Assembly: GCA_021802765.1 (NCBI GenBank)
Contig: JAJZRI010000001.1
Location: 124,001 to 188,000, forward strand
Direction: 5' to 3'
DNA length: 64,000 nt
Source of the DNA: Microcaldota archaeon
GTDB taxonomy: Archaea > Micrarchaeota > Micrarchaeia > Micrarchaeales > CABMGC01
Both the position numbers and the translations under genes were made by a program. Position 1 is the first letter of the stretch. Each line of letters starts with the position of its first letter. This document shows, in pieces, positions 1-9,715 of this stretch. A model generated the notes under the pieces. It was given only the letters and a program-made list of their open reading frames with translations, made no database searches and was not told where the DNA came from.

Positions 1-39
1 ATGTAGGGAATCTGCATTAAAGATAAAAGACCTATCGGA

Positions 40-939
40 TCAGGGCAGCACATATGCCGAAGTCCATGATCCATTATAAGATATCGATGATGGTATCCCA
101 TTGTTGTAATCTCCGGAATAATCATTTGCATTGCCATTGAGAGGCCACCAGCCGACGATATGCGTAGGGTCGATTGGCGCTCCGCCGATGCCTTCCCGGT
201 ATAGCAGGTTTATCTCATTGGAAGACAGCGAAGTGTTGTATATTTGCACGTTACTTATCTGCCCATTAAAATAATTGTTCCACGCCTGATGGTATCCTAT
301 TATTGCAGGCCCCAGACCACTTATTGGCGATATAGCAGAACCAATCTGAGCTGTGCTCATGGGCACGATGACACCATCCACATATGCGGCTATAGCAGAC
401 GGAGTTATAGGGTTTCCATTAGCTTCGGATAGAGTGCAGGCTATAAAATGCCATCTGCCATCATTTACAGCGGCTGACGTGTACCCACCTATCCATATAG
501 CATTAGAATCAACGCCGCAGTTGATTGCACCTGGATGGCTTGACTGGCCGCCGTTATAGCCTATCTCAAGTGTGAAGCTCATGCCCGCTCCGCTACCGCG
601 GTCCTGAAATATGGGATTTGCGCCTGCCGATGTTGTCATTACCCATGCAGTTATCGTATATGACGTTATGGATGTTTGATAGTATCCAGTGGATATGCTG
701 CTGCTCTGGCCGTTGAACTGAGCAGTGTACTGGGGAATCTCATTTGTACATTGTCCAGCAAGATTACTTCCAGCTGCATTGTGCACTACCTCGCAGGCCC
801 CTGCAATTGCACGAGATGCCAGATTAGAGCTATTGAATAGGCCCAGCTGTAACAAAGCAACAATTACTATTGCAACGATGAGTATTAACCAACCGTAGGT
901 CATCAGATACTCCATTGCCGCCTGGAGCTTCAAGTGCAT
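40..939 (-). CDS. LamG/concanavalin-like domain protein with type IV pilin-like N-terminus
   Basis: N-term QAAMEYLMTYGWLILIVAIVIVALLQLG resembles archaeal class III signal/pilin segment; body has LamG-like motifs (DGRWHFIACT, YVDG, FNGQISNVQIYNTSLSSNEINLLY). Confidence 0.8.
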   Translation of the reverse strand: MHLKLQAAMEYLMTYGWLILIVAIVIVALLQLGLFNSSNLASRAIAGACEVVHNAAGSNLAGQCTNEIPQYTAQFNGQSSSISTGYYQTSITSYTITAWVMTTSAGANPIFQDRGSGAGMSFTLEIGYNGGQSSHPGAINCGVDSNAIWIGGYTSAAVNDGRWHFIACTLSEANGNPITPSAIAAYVDGVIVPMSTAQIGSAISPISGLGPAIIGYHQAWNNYFNGQISNVQIYNTSLSSNEINLLYREGIGGAPIDPTHIVGWWPLNGNANDYSGDYNNGIPSSISYNGSWTSAYVLP

Positions 940-970
940 AATCCGATTTGCCGACCAAGATTTAAAAGTC

Positions 971-1978
971 TTATTTGACTTTATCCGAGAAGATGCTTAT
1001 TGCATCTGCAGTATCTTTGTCTTCAGTTGCGCTGAAGAGATCGGTCTGCTTGCCATCAAGCTCTAACCTTGGGTTGTCTAGCGCTGTAAGTGCTTTCTCC
1101 TTGCTTATGCCACTGGCAATCATCTTCCTAAGTATGAGTGGCTGGCTAACACCTTTGAGATCGGCTGATGCTATCTTTCCAAAGAAGTTGAATATCTCGA
1201 ACATGCCTTCGAAAGGCCCGGCTGAGAGATGCACGCAGTTATTTGCTATGGTAACTGATTCAAAGCCATAGCTCTTGGCTTCCCTGAAGAAGGTTCCCCT
1301 CATAGAATTCGGCTCGGCCTTTTCTGGGAACGTCGCCCCAACCATGCCATTCTTGAGCTTGCTCCATCCATTGTTGGAATGCAAAAGCATTAGCACTATC
1401 CGATGCGTATGGTCTGTGAAATATGCAAGCTGTTTTGGATGAAATCCGTTCACCAGCACCAGGTCCTTGCCGTCCTTCTTTATGTGACGCACGTAGAATC
1501 CGCTGCGAATCTTCACGGATTTATCCTCGAACCAGAGCTTGTCCAGGCTGTCGGGGGTCTCTTTGGGATAGGCCTTGAGGTACTCGTGACCCCCCATTAT
1601 CGCAAAATCGCCCAAGTGGTATGCTTCGGAGATCTTCTTCCTGCTTTCCGCATCCACATTCTTAGATGCCGAATTTGACATCACGTTTATGAAGCCATAG
1701 TGCCTTGCCATGATGTTGTGTTTTTCTAGCGCTGAGCCGTTTATGGCATACGTGCCCGCGATATCCACATTGAAATCCCTGAGCTTTGAGAGTATCATGC
1801 CGACGGACTTGACTGCGTCCGATTCATTTAGCATGAAGATTTCCGGCTTTACGAAGAAGATTAACTCGTTTGAGTAATCACCTTCCCCAAATCTTGCCTC
1901 TTCAATCATATCGACGTCGCTGCACTTCATCGCCGTGCCAACTATCCGGCTGCTCAGGTCGTTAATATTTTCCATCAA
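971..1978 (-). CDS. divergent nucleoside-diphosphate-kinase-like protein with large insertion
   Basis: ELIFFVKPE near N-term and MVGATFPEKAEPNSMRGTFFREAKSYGFESVTIANNCVHLSAGPFEGMFEI resemble NDK signatures. Confidence 0.55.
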   Translation of the reverse strand: MMENINDLSSRIVGTAMKCSDVDMIEEARFGEGDYSNELIFFVKPEIFMLNESDAVKSVGMILSKLRDFNVDIAGTYAINGSALEKHNIMARHYGFINVMSNSASKNVDAESRKKISEAYHLGDFAIMGGHEYLKAYPKETPDSLDKLWFEDKSVKIRSGFYVRHIKKDGKDLVLVNGFHPKQLAYFTDHTHRIVLMLLHSNNGWSKLKNGMVGATFPEKAEPNSMRGTFFREAKSYGFESVTIANNCVHLSAGPFEGMFEIFNFFGKIASADLKGVSQPLILRKMIASGISKEKALTALDNPRLELDGKQTDLFSATEDKDTADAISIFSDKVK

Positions 1979-2064
1979 AACAACTCATCGGATTCAAATG
2001 AATCCGCACTAGTTTAACTTTTTAACCTTTATACTTATAAACTTATAATAGATGGGCGTTAGCG

Positions 2065-3822
2065 ATGATAAGGCAGCCGATAATAACGGTCATGGGCCAC
2101 GTAGACCATGGCAAGACCAGCCTCTTGGATAAGATAAGGAATACGGCTACTGCTAGTAGGGAGGCAGGAGGCATAACGCAGCATATTGGCGCAAGCGAGG
2201 TCCCTATCGATGTGGTAAAGAAGATATGCGGGCCGCTACTATCAAAGATGGGGGCAACGATAACAATACCTGGGCTCCTCTTCATAGACACCCCGGGGCA
2301 CGAGGCCTTCACGAACCTCAGAAAGCGTGGCGGGTCGATATCGGACCTTGCCATACTCGTAGTGGATATAACCAAGAACCTTGAGCCGCAGACCTACGAG
2401 GCGATAGACATACTCAAGCAGTATAAGACGCCTTTCATAGTGGCTGCGAACAAGATAGACCTTATCACGGGATGGAGGAAGCAGGAGACCTATTCCTTCA
2501 TAGAATCCATATCAAAACAGACCAAGGACGTGCAGGAGCAGCTAGAGGCAAAGCTCTACTCGCTTGTCGGAACGCTAAGCGAAGCCGGATTCCAGAGCGA
2601 GAGGTTTGACAGGGTTGGCGACGTGACAAAGGAGCTCTCTATAGTTCCGCTCAGTGCAAGGACCGGAGAAGGAGTAGCCGAGCTCCTCATGTATGCCACG
2701 GGGTTGTCGCAGAGGTTCCTTGAGAAGAGGCTTGATATAGAGCCAAATGAACCAGGTGTTGGAGGGATAATAGAAAAGAAGGAGGAGAAGGGACTTGGAA
2801 TAACGCTTGATGTGATACTGTACAACGGGACTTTGCATGCAAATGACACTGTGGCTTTTGCTACATCAGCAGGCATAAGCACGGCCAAGATACGCGCGCT
2901 GCTTAGGCCAAAGGAGCTCCAGGAGCTGCGGGAATCTTCAAGCAAATTCTATTATGTCGACTTCGTGAGCGCGGCTGCTGGAGTGAAGATAAGCGGCAGC
3001 GGATTTGATGACGCTCTGCCCGGATCGCTAATCATATCAACAAAGAGCCCGACCTACGAACAGGACATAAAGTCCGAGCTCCAGGAGGTCTTCACCACGG
3101 ACAAGACGGGAGTGATACTCAAGGCTGACACGATAGGAAGCATAGAGGCGATATCCAAGCTGCTAGGAAGCATAGACGTCAAGATAAGCAAGAAGAGCCT
3201 TGGGAAGATAACAAAAAGAGACGTTCTTGACGCATTTTCAATGAGAGCCACCGATGCGCACAATGCAGTAATACTCGCATTCAATGTCGGGATCGAGGAT
3301 GAGGCGGTGCAGGAGAGCCAGGCGACAGGGATAAGCATACTCAGGGCAGACATAATATACAAGTTAATAGACGATTACAAGGAATGGATAGCCGATGAGA
3401 AGAAGAGGGAACGTGATCTGCTCGAGAAGACGCTTACCTTCCCCGGAAAGATACACATACTGCCCAATTCAGCGTTCAGGATATCCCATCCGGCAGTATT
3501 CGGCATAGAGGTGCTATCCGGAAGACTCAGGCCTGGATATATGATGATGAAGGAGAATGGGGAGATGGTGGGAAAGATAAAGGAGATCCAGGACAACGGT
3601 GTGGGAAAACAGGAGGCGAAGAAGGGGGACAACGTTGCAGTATCGATAGACGGGATAACGTTCGGAAGGCAGATACACGATGACGACATACTTTATACCT
3701 ATATAAGCAGCGATGAGATACGTGCATTGAAGTTCAGGCATGCGGACCTTCTTGGCGAGGATGACAAGGCCATGCTCGAGGTTCTTGCGCAGATAAATAG
3801 GGACTCGAAGAACGAGAAGTGA
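2065..3822 (+). CDS. infB: translation initiation factor aIF5B (IF-2 family)
   Basis: GHVDHGKTSLLDKIR, DTPGHEAF, NKIDL motifs; typical archaeal aIF5B length. Confidence 0.97.
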   Translation: MIRQPIITVMGHVDHGKTSLLDKIRNTATASREAGGITQHIGASEVPIDVVKKICGPLLSKMGATITIPGLLFIDTPGHEAFTNLRKRGGSISDLAILVVDITKNLEPQTYEAIDILKQYKTPFIVAANKIDLITGWRKQETYSFIESISKQTKDVQEQLEAKLYSLVGTLSEAGFQSERFDRVGDVTKELSIVPLSARTGEGVAELLMYATGLSQRFLEKRLDIEPNEPGVGGIIEKKEEKGLGITLDVILYNGTLHANDTVAFATSAGISTAKIRALLRPKELQELRESSSKFYYVDFVSAAAGVKISGSGFDDALPGSLIISTKSPTYEQDIKSELQEVFTTDKTGVILKADTIGSIEAISKLLGSIDVKISKKSLGKITKRDVLDAFSMRATDAHNAVILAFNVGIEDEAVQESQATGISILRADIIYKLIDDYKEWIADEKKRERDLLEKTLTFPGKIHILPNSAFRISHPAVFGIEVLSGRLRPGYMMMKENGEMVGKIKEIQDNGVGKQEAKKGDNVAVSIDGITFGRQIHDDDILYTYISSDEIRALKFRHADLLGEDDKAMLEVLAQINRDSKNEK

Positions 3823-3826
3823 TCCT

Positions 3827-4507
3827 TTGGAGAAAGTAGACATAGACGGGAACATGATAGAGGTCGAGTATGTCAAGAAGCCATGGATAAGAAACAGCTA
3901 TCTCAAGTTCAGCGACAACAGGCTGGTGGTGGTATCCAAAAGCGAGAGGACGATGCAGAAGATGATAGTAGAGCACAGGTCGTGGATATCGAAGCATTAT
4001 AAGCAGATAATGAACTCTGTGCGGCTTTTCGATTCTGGATCGATATTCTATGGGTCGAAGAAGTATAATGTAGGATACGTAAACTCCAAGGCAAGACCAA
4101 GAGCTGACATCCTAGGAGAAGATCTAATAATATACGCAAATAGCAAGGAGGCGGCGGAGCGTTTTGTTGACCGCATGATAAGAGACGATACGGAGAGGTT
4201 TGCGGGAGAGATGGCCGTTGCGAAGGCCGCGCAGATAGGTGCGAGCGTTGGAGAGGTCAAGGTGCGCAGATACAGGAAGTGGGGCGTCTGCAAGAATGAT
4301 AGGACAATATCATTCAATTACTGCATATCAATGCTGCCCAAGGAGCTGCAGGACTATGTCGTCTCGCACGAAGTAGCGCATCTCAAGGAGATGAATCATT
4401 CGGGACGTTTTTGGGACGTAGTCTCGATACTATGCCCCGAATATAAGAGGTTTAGGCGCGAACTAAAGAGATACGACAGCGTTAGAAGGAGAATTTACGC
4501 TGTTTGA
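3827..4507 (+). CDS. YgjP/DUF45-like zinc metallopeptidase
   Basis: VSHEVAHLKEMNHSGRFWDVV HExxH motif with downstream context typical of YgjP-like family; TTG start. Confidence 0.8.
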   Translation: MEKVDIDGNMIEVEYVKKPWIRNSYLKFSDNRLVVVSKSERTMQKMIVEHRSWISKHYKQIMNSVRLFDSGSIFYGSKKYNVGYVNSKARPRADILGEDLIIYANSKEAAERFVDRMIRDDTERFAGEMAVAKAAQIGASVGEVKVRRYRKWGVCKNDRTISFNYCISMLPKELQDYVVSHEVAHLKEMNHSGRFWDVVSILCPEYKRFRRELKRYDSVRRRIYAV

Positions 4508-5087
4508 ATCCGGTGCTGTTTGCCTGCGGAGATTTTTCGGCAAAGGAGATGTAGAAGAGTACGGCTGCAATCGTCTTTGCATCGATTATGCTGTTCTTTC
4601 TTATCATGTCGACCAGTCTGGACAGCTTTATCTTTCTTATTTCTATTACCTCATCGGCGTCCATGTGGGTTGATGTCTTCCTTAAGCCGCTTGCGACGTA
4701 GAAGGAGGAGAATTCGGTCCTTATTCCGGGAGAGGGGTATGCGGAAAATAGCGGCTTGAGCTTTGCTGCTCTGTATCCGGTCTCCTCCTCAAGCTCTCTT
4801 CTTGCAGTATTTATTGGACTTTCACCCTCATCCATGTGACCGGCAGGGATTTCATAAAGATAGCGCCCTATTGCCGGGCGGTATTGGCGCTCCAGGATCA
4901 CTTTGCCGTCATCAAGAATTGGTAGTATCACTACGGAATTGGAACTCTTTACCCTATAGAAGACCGCTGTCCGCTTGCCGATGCTCAGATTAAGCCTCTG
5001 CAGATCGAAGAACCTGGACCTAAAGAGCGTCTCCTTTATTCTGGTGCTTATCCTTTTCCTTTTCAATTTGCGCTGCGTGGTCTTCAT
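4482..5087 (-). CDS. NUDIX hydrolase (ADP-ribose pyrophosphatase-like)
   Basis: GHMDEGESPINTARRELEEETGY Nudix box. Confidence 0.9.
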   Translation of the reverse strand: MKTTQRKLKRKRISTRIKETLFRSRFFDLQRLNLSIGKRTAVFYRVKSSNSVVILPILDDGKVILERQYRPAIGRYLYEIPAGHMDEGESPINTARRELEEETGYRAAKLKPLFSAYPSPGIRTEFSSFYVASGLRKTSTHMDADEVIEIRKIKLSRLVDMIRKNSIIDAKTIAAVLFYISFAEKSPQANSTGFKQRKFSF

Positions 5088-6952
5088 TTCTTATCGCCTA
5101 TAAGCCCCTTGAGCTCCTCTCCGTCTACGTTAAGCCTGTACTTTGACATTATCTCGCGCATCGCATCTGCGCCGTTCTTCCTTGCGCGCGCAACCATATC
5201 CTTTAGCTTTGCGCCGGAGATCCTTTCGAGTTCATTGGACTTTACTATCCTTTCGACATCCGAGGCGGACCTTGGCGAGTATTTTATTATCTCGCCTATG
5301 GCGGCCTTTGTTATCTCGCCTTCCGAATATCTCTTGAAGATATTTACAAACGTATCTCTGTCGAGTTCGGCGCTTATTCCGGAGCGCTCGAGCTCCCTTA
5401 CCTTTTCGAGCAGAGTTGCAGCTACCACAAGATTGACTCCCTTTACGCGCCCAGTTATGTATTCGTAAAGCATGAGCTTAGTGGATGATGCCATCTGCTC
5501 CGCTATCTGCGGATTGTTTAGCTCTTTTTCCAATTTCTTTATCCTCTCCTGCATGTAAACTGTGCCTTTCTTTACAGCTTCATAGAATTGCGAAGTAATC
5601 TCTATTGGCTCGGAATCTGTTTCGGGATACATCCTGGATCCCCCTGGAAGCGGCCTCATAAAACGCGTGTTTCCCTTCTTCGCATCTGCCACTGCGCGAG
5701 TCTCAGGTGGCACCTCTGCCATGGCCATCCTCGCCCTGTCAATGGCATGCGCCATTGCCTTGGAGCATGACTGCCTGTCTGCTGCTATAAGTATAAACGC
5801 GTCATCTGAATTGGCGCCAAGAGCTTGCCGTATCCGCACCACTGTATCCTCGCTTAGCTCGTACTTTCCAAGGTCTTCGTCGCTATGTATTATCCCCCTT
5901 ACTCCGGCCATCTTGGCGTAGTCGCTAACCTCACTGCCCAGCCTCCTGTCAGGATTGATCTCCATCCCAAGAAATCCGGAAAAGCCCTTTAATCTTGCTC
6001 CTAGAACAATTCCGCCTTTTGACAAAGCGTCTCTTACTATCTTGCCGTCATGATGCTTGAGTATTTCCGTAAGGTCAATAGATTTTCCGTCGACTTGCGC
6101 ATGCCTCTCAATAAGGCGTTTCTTAATATCTATTAAGCGGAGCTGGCGCTCTATCTCATTCTCTATGAACAGATCTACGGAATCGATCTCCTGAAGGCCT
6201 TTTATCTCGACCCTAGTGCCTCCAGCTATTGAGACGTTGACATCCTGCCTTATGGTACCTATTCCTCTCTGCACCTCAGACACCGCAGTGTCGCCTTCTT
6301 TTTTTCCAGTAAGCCTTAGCAATAGGCCGATCTTTAGCGCGGCTTCCTTGGCTTCCTGCGGACTCGATATGCTCGGATCGGTATCTATCTCTATTAATGG
6401 TATGCCTATCCTGTCTATGTTGTATGTCACAGTGTCATCCTTGGTCGAGACTATGCCGCTTGATTCCTCTTCTAGGAATATGGAGGTAATTGGTATTCCT
6501 CTCTTGCCAATCTCAAGTGTCCCGTCGTATGCGACCATCATGCTCCTTTGGAATGCGCTTGGATCGCTTCCATCGACCACTTCCTTCCTCATCGGCTCTA
6601 TCTCATCAGGTATCTTTGCATTGAATGCTGAAGCGAATCTAAGTGCAGCCTCAACTGCGCGCATGTTGACATGGTGTGGGGGCTCCTCATCCACATCGAC
6701 GAGGCATGAGCTCCTCTTGAATATGTTGTAAACAAAACTCCTGTTCCTGCTGCTCTCAAAACTAGTCGAGCGGTCCATTGCCCCTAGCTCGCCCACCACC
6801 GCGCGCTGGCGCCTCTCTACGCTCCCTATGACCCTATCTCCAGACGAATCAGTGCTGCACTCGCAAAAGAGCTTGTGCTTTGTCGATAGTCTTTGATGTA
6901 TCTCAAGCCCGCATCTAAATCCTATGCTCTTGTAGTAGTCCTTATCGTGCAA
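5084..6952 (-). CDS. gatE: Glu-tRNA(Gln) amidotransferase subunit E
   Basis: GLEIHQRL...KLFCECST, GatB/E fold, C-terminal YqeY-like region; adjacent gatD. Confidence 0.96.
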   Translation of the reverse strand: MHDKDYYKSIGFRCGLEIHQRLSTKHKLFCECSTDSSGDRVIGSVERRQRAVVGELGAMDRSTSFESSRNRSFVYNIFKRSSCLVDVDEEPPHHVNMRAVEAALRFASAFNAKIPDEIEPMRKEVVDGSDPSAFQRSMMVAYDGTLEIGKRGIPITSIFLEEESSGIVSTKDDTVTYNIDRIGIPLIEIDTDPSISSPQEAKEAALKIGLLLRLTGKKEGDTAVSEVQRGIGTIRQDVNVSIAGGTRVEIKGLQEIDSVDLFIENEIERQLRLIDIKKRLIERHAQVDGKSIDLTEILKHHDGKIVRDALSKGGIVLGARLKGFSGFLGMEINPDRRLGSEVSDYAKMAGVRGIIHSDEDLGKYELSEDTVVRIRQALGANSDDAFILIAADRQSCSKAMAHAIDRARMAMAEVPPETRAVADAKKGNTRFMRPLPGGSRMYPETDSEPIEITSQFYEAVKKGTVYMQERIKKLEKELNNPQIAEQMASSTKLMLYEYITGRVKGVNLVVAATLLEKVRELERSGISAELDRDTFVNIFKRYSEGEITKAAIGEIIKYSPRSASDVERIVKSNELERISGAKLKDMVARARKNGADAMREIMSKYRLNVDGEELKGLIGDKK

Positions 6953-6956
6953 AAAA

Positions 6957-8297
6957 TCACTCTGTTGGGAAGTCGAACTCGGTCCTGTGCGTTATCTCTC
7001 CGGCAATGTCCTTGTTTAGCATCTCCCTGGCCTTCTCCTTCCCATAATTCCCAAGCAAGAAACCGAGCTTTACATATGCCACTTCAGGAAGCATGTCCTC
7101 ACAGTGTATCGCTCCGGCGTCCTCAAGGAGCCTAAGGTTACGATAGACTGTGCCGCTTACCCGGCCATATAGACACTGCGATGTCGCTCCTATTATCATT
7201 CCAGAGTCTGTGGCCTTCTTTACATTAGAAAGCCACGAATATTCCTTCCTCTCGGTCTGAGAAGGCACATGGCCAAGACCTGTGCCCTCTATTATCAGGC
7301 CCTTGTAGCCCTTGGACAGGTAATATTCTATTATTTCAGGATCTGAATTCGGATAGGCCTTGACAAGCGCGACCTTTGGCTCGTATCCGATCTGCGCAGA
7401 TACTTTCTGCTTATGGTCTTCGCTCACCTTTCGATAATCGCTCAGATAGGTTATCTTGCCTTTCTGGTCAACGCTGCATATTGGAAGGTTGTTTATTGGC
7501 TTGAATGCGTCACGCCTTGATGTGTGCATCTTCCTCGCCTTGGTTCCCCTTATGAATATGTTGGTATTGTCCGAGCTGCTGCCATGCATGCATATGCCGA
7601 CCTCAGCAACATCGCTCTTCATTGCCATCTGCACAGAGCAGATCAAGTTCATGAAAGCATCGCTAGATCCCCGATCGCTGCTCCTTTGGGATCCGGTCAT
7701 CACCACCGGCGCATTGAGATCCTTTAACATGAAGCTCAGCGCCGCGGAGGTATAGTGCATGGTGTCAGTTCCGTGCGTTATGACTACGCCCTTTGCTCCG
7801 TTGTTGAGTGCCTTTGCGGCCGCCTCGGCCATCTTGATCCATGCATGATACGACATGTCCTCGCTTGCAACGCTCATGAGCTCGTTTATTTCTATGTTCG
7901 CTATCTGGTCAAGCTCTGGTACATCATGCAGGAGCTCTTCCGGCTTGGTAAGCATATAGACGCCTCCGGAGACATAGTCGACCTTGCTGCCTATCGTTCC
8001 GCCAGTGTAGATCATTGTCATTTTGCCAAGTGACGGATTGGGCTTTGATTCCTTCTTGGGAAATGAGAAGTGATGCGATGCACCTGCCGAGACCTTCTCA
8101 ATCTTCATTGAGTTGGAGTATTTTATTCCAATATTGTATCCGTCCTTCCTCTTTATCACGATTATGTCGCTACCGCCCGCCTCGGTCCTTGGCATAAGTA
8201 TGCCCTGCTGCAGGTCAGAATCGGAGTGTATGAGTATTGCATCTCCAACCTTTATTCCAAGCCTTGAGAATACCTCCTGGAGCTCTTTTGAATACAT
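6957..8297 (-). CDS. gatD: Glu-tRNA(Gln) amidotransferase subunit D (asparaginase-like)
   Basis: MIYTGGTIGSKVDY, VITHGTDTMHYTSAALSF asparaginase motifs. Confidence 0.96.
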   Translation of the reverse strand: MYSKELQEVFSRLGIKVGDAILIHSDSDLQQGILMPRTEAGGSDIIVIKRKDGYNIGIKYSNSMKIEKVSAGASHHFSFPKKESKPNPSLGKMTMIYTGGTIGSKVDYVSGGVYMLTKPEELLHDVPELDQIANIEINELMSVASEDMSYHAWIKMAEAAAKALNNGAKGVVITHGTDTMHYTSAALSFMLKDLNAPVVMTGSQRSSDRGSSDAFMNLICSVQMAMKSDVAEVGICMHGSSSDNTNIFIRGTKARKMHTSRRDAFKPINNLPICSVDQKGKITYLSDYRKVSEDHKQKVSAQIGYEPKVALVKAYPNSDPEIIEYYLSKGYKGLIIEGTGLGHVPSQTERKEYSWLSNVKKATDSGMIIGATSQCLYGRVSGTVYRNLRLLEDAGAIHCEDMLPEVAYVKLGFLLGNYGKEKAREMLNKDIAGEITHRTEFDFPTE

Positions 8298-8350
8298 AAT
8301 TAGATTAGGTGGGGCAGGATTTTTATATGCTTTACATCATAGTTTAACTT

Positions 8351-9397
8351 ATGCCAAACACATACCTGACGGTCATAGTGCCTTCGGCAATAGCTTTCAT
8401 TGTCACGGTAATAGGCACGCGCTTTCTAATGTCATATTTCTATGGCGCAGGAATAATAGCTGAGGACAGGAACAAGGCCAGACCAGCAAGGATACCTAGC
8501 AGCGGAGGTCTTGCGGTCGCATTCGGGATAATGGTCGGCATACTGACATACACATTTGGAGGCAGCTTCGGAATCTTCAATCCGCTGCTTAGCATATCAA
8601 AGCTCCTTGCCGTAGCGCTTTCGATCGTACTAATAGCCATGGTCGGGTTCCTTGATGACATAAATGTTAAGGCGCAGCGGGTGGCGACAACGGACCTCAA
8701 GGACATACGCAAGGGGCTTGAGCAATGGCAAAAGCCGCTATTGACATTCCTTGGCGCGCTTCCGCTCATGGCGATAAACGCAGGAGTAAACTACATCAAC
8801 ATACCGCTACTAGGGCAGATCCAGCTCGGACTTATTTATCCGCTCATAATCATACCGCTAGCAGTCATATTCGTCTCTAACGCATTCAATCTCCTTGGTG
8901 GATTCGACGGTCTTCAGCCTGGCATGGGTGCAATAGCGAGCATGGGGCTTGTTGTATACTCCCTGATCTTTGGCAACTATCTTGGGCTATTCCTTTCTGC
9001 GCTGCTATTTGCTTCGACGCTAGCCTTTCTTCCATTCAACATGTACAAAGCAAGGATAATACCTGGAGATAGCTTCACGTATCTCTTCGGAGGGAGCATC
9101 GCAGCGATAACGATAATGGGAAATGCAGAGGCTTTCGGGATAATAATATTCATGCCATGGATAATCGAGTTCCTGCTCCACCTAAGGCGAGGATTCAAGG
9201 TTACCGACCTTGGGATAAGGCAACGGGACGGCACATTCAAGGCGCCGTACGGCAACAAGATATATAGCCTTACGCATCTGGTAATGAACTACGCAAAAGG
9301 AAGAGCTACAGAAAAGCAAGTGACCCGTTACTTGATGTTTGTTGAACTTGGCTTTGTTGTGCTTGCGCTGCTGCTAAGATCATACGGCTTCTTGTAA
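8351..9397 (+). CDS. GlcNAc-1-phosphate transferase family (MraY/WecA/ALG7-like)
   Basis: multi-TM, PSSGGLAVAFG, GFLDDI, NAFNLLGGFDGL motifs. Confidence 0.88.
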   Translation: MPNTYLTVIVPSAIAFIVTVIGTRFLMSYFYGAGIIAEDRNKARPARIPSSGGLAVAFGIMVGILTYTFGGSFGIFNPLLSISKLLAVALSIVLIAMVGFLDDINVKAQRVATTDLKDIRKGLEQWQKPLLTFLGALPLMAINAGVNYINIPLLGQIQLGLIYPLIIIPLAVIFVSNAFNLLGGFDGLQPGMGAIASMGLVVYSLIFGNYLGLFLSALLFASTLAFLPFNMYKARIIPGDSFTYLFGGSIAAITIMGNAEAFGIIIFMPWIIEFLLHLRRGFKVTDLGIRQRDGTFKAPYGNKIYSLTHLVMNYAKGRATEKQVTRYLMFVELGFVVLALLLRSYGFL

Positions 9398-9627
9398 GAA
9401 AGCTCGCGGCTATCGGTATCCTTTGTGAGCAGAACGTCAGCAGTCCTTATCAGCTTCTTCCTACCCGCATGCTCTGCATACCTTATCGCCTTCTTTGTAA
9501 TAGTGTTTGCCAGGCGCTCTATCTCCCTTTCCAGATCCCTGACCGCGTCCTCAGTTACTTTCTCGGCTCCGGCATCCCTGATAAACTGCTCAATCTCGTA
9601 TAGGCTAAATACCCTTTTCTCTGTCAT
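9328..9627 (-). CDS. archaeal histone-fold protein with C-terminal tail
   Basis: VTEDAVRDLEREIERLANTITKKAIRYAEHAGRKKLIRTADVLL histone fold. Confidence 0.82.
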   Translation of the reverse strand: MTEKRVFSLYEIEQFIRDAGAEKVTEDAVRDLEREIERLANTITKKAIRYAEHAGRKKLIRTADVLLTKDTDSRELSYKKPYDLSSSASTTKPSSTNIK

Positions 9628-9715
9628 AAAATCCCCAGTAAACAGAAGTCAATACTGATTAAATACCAAGCTTTAAAAGGATATAGAAATTGGCGCGAAT
9701 AGTGGAAGATTTAGT

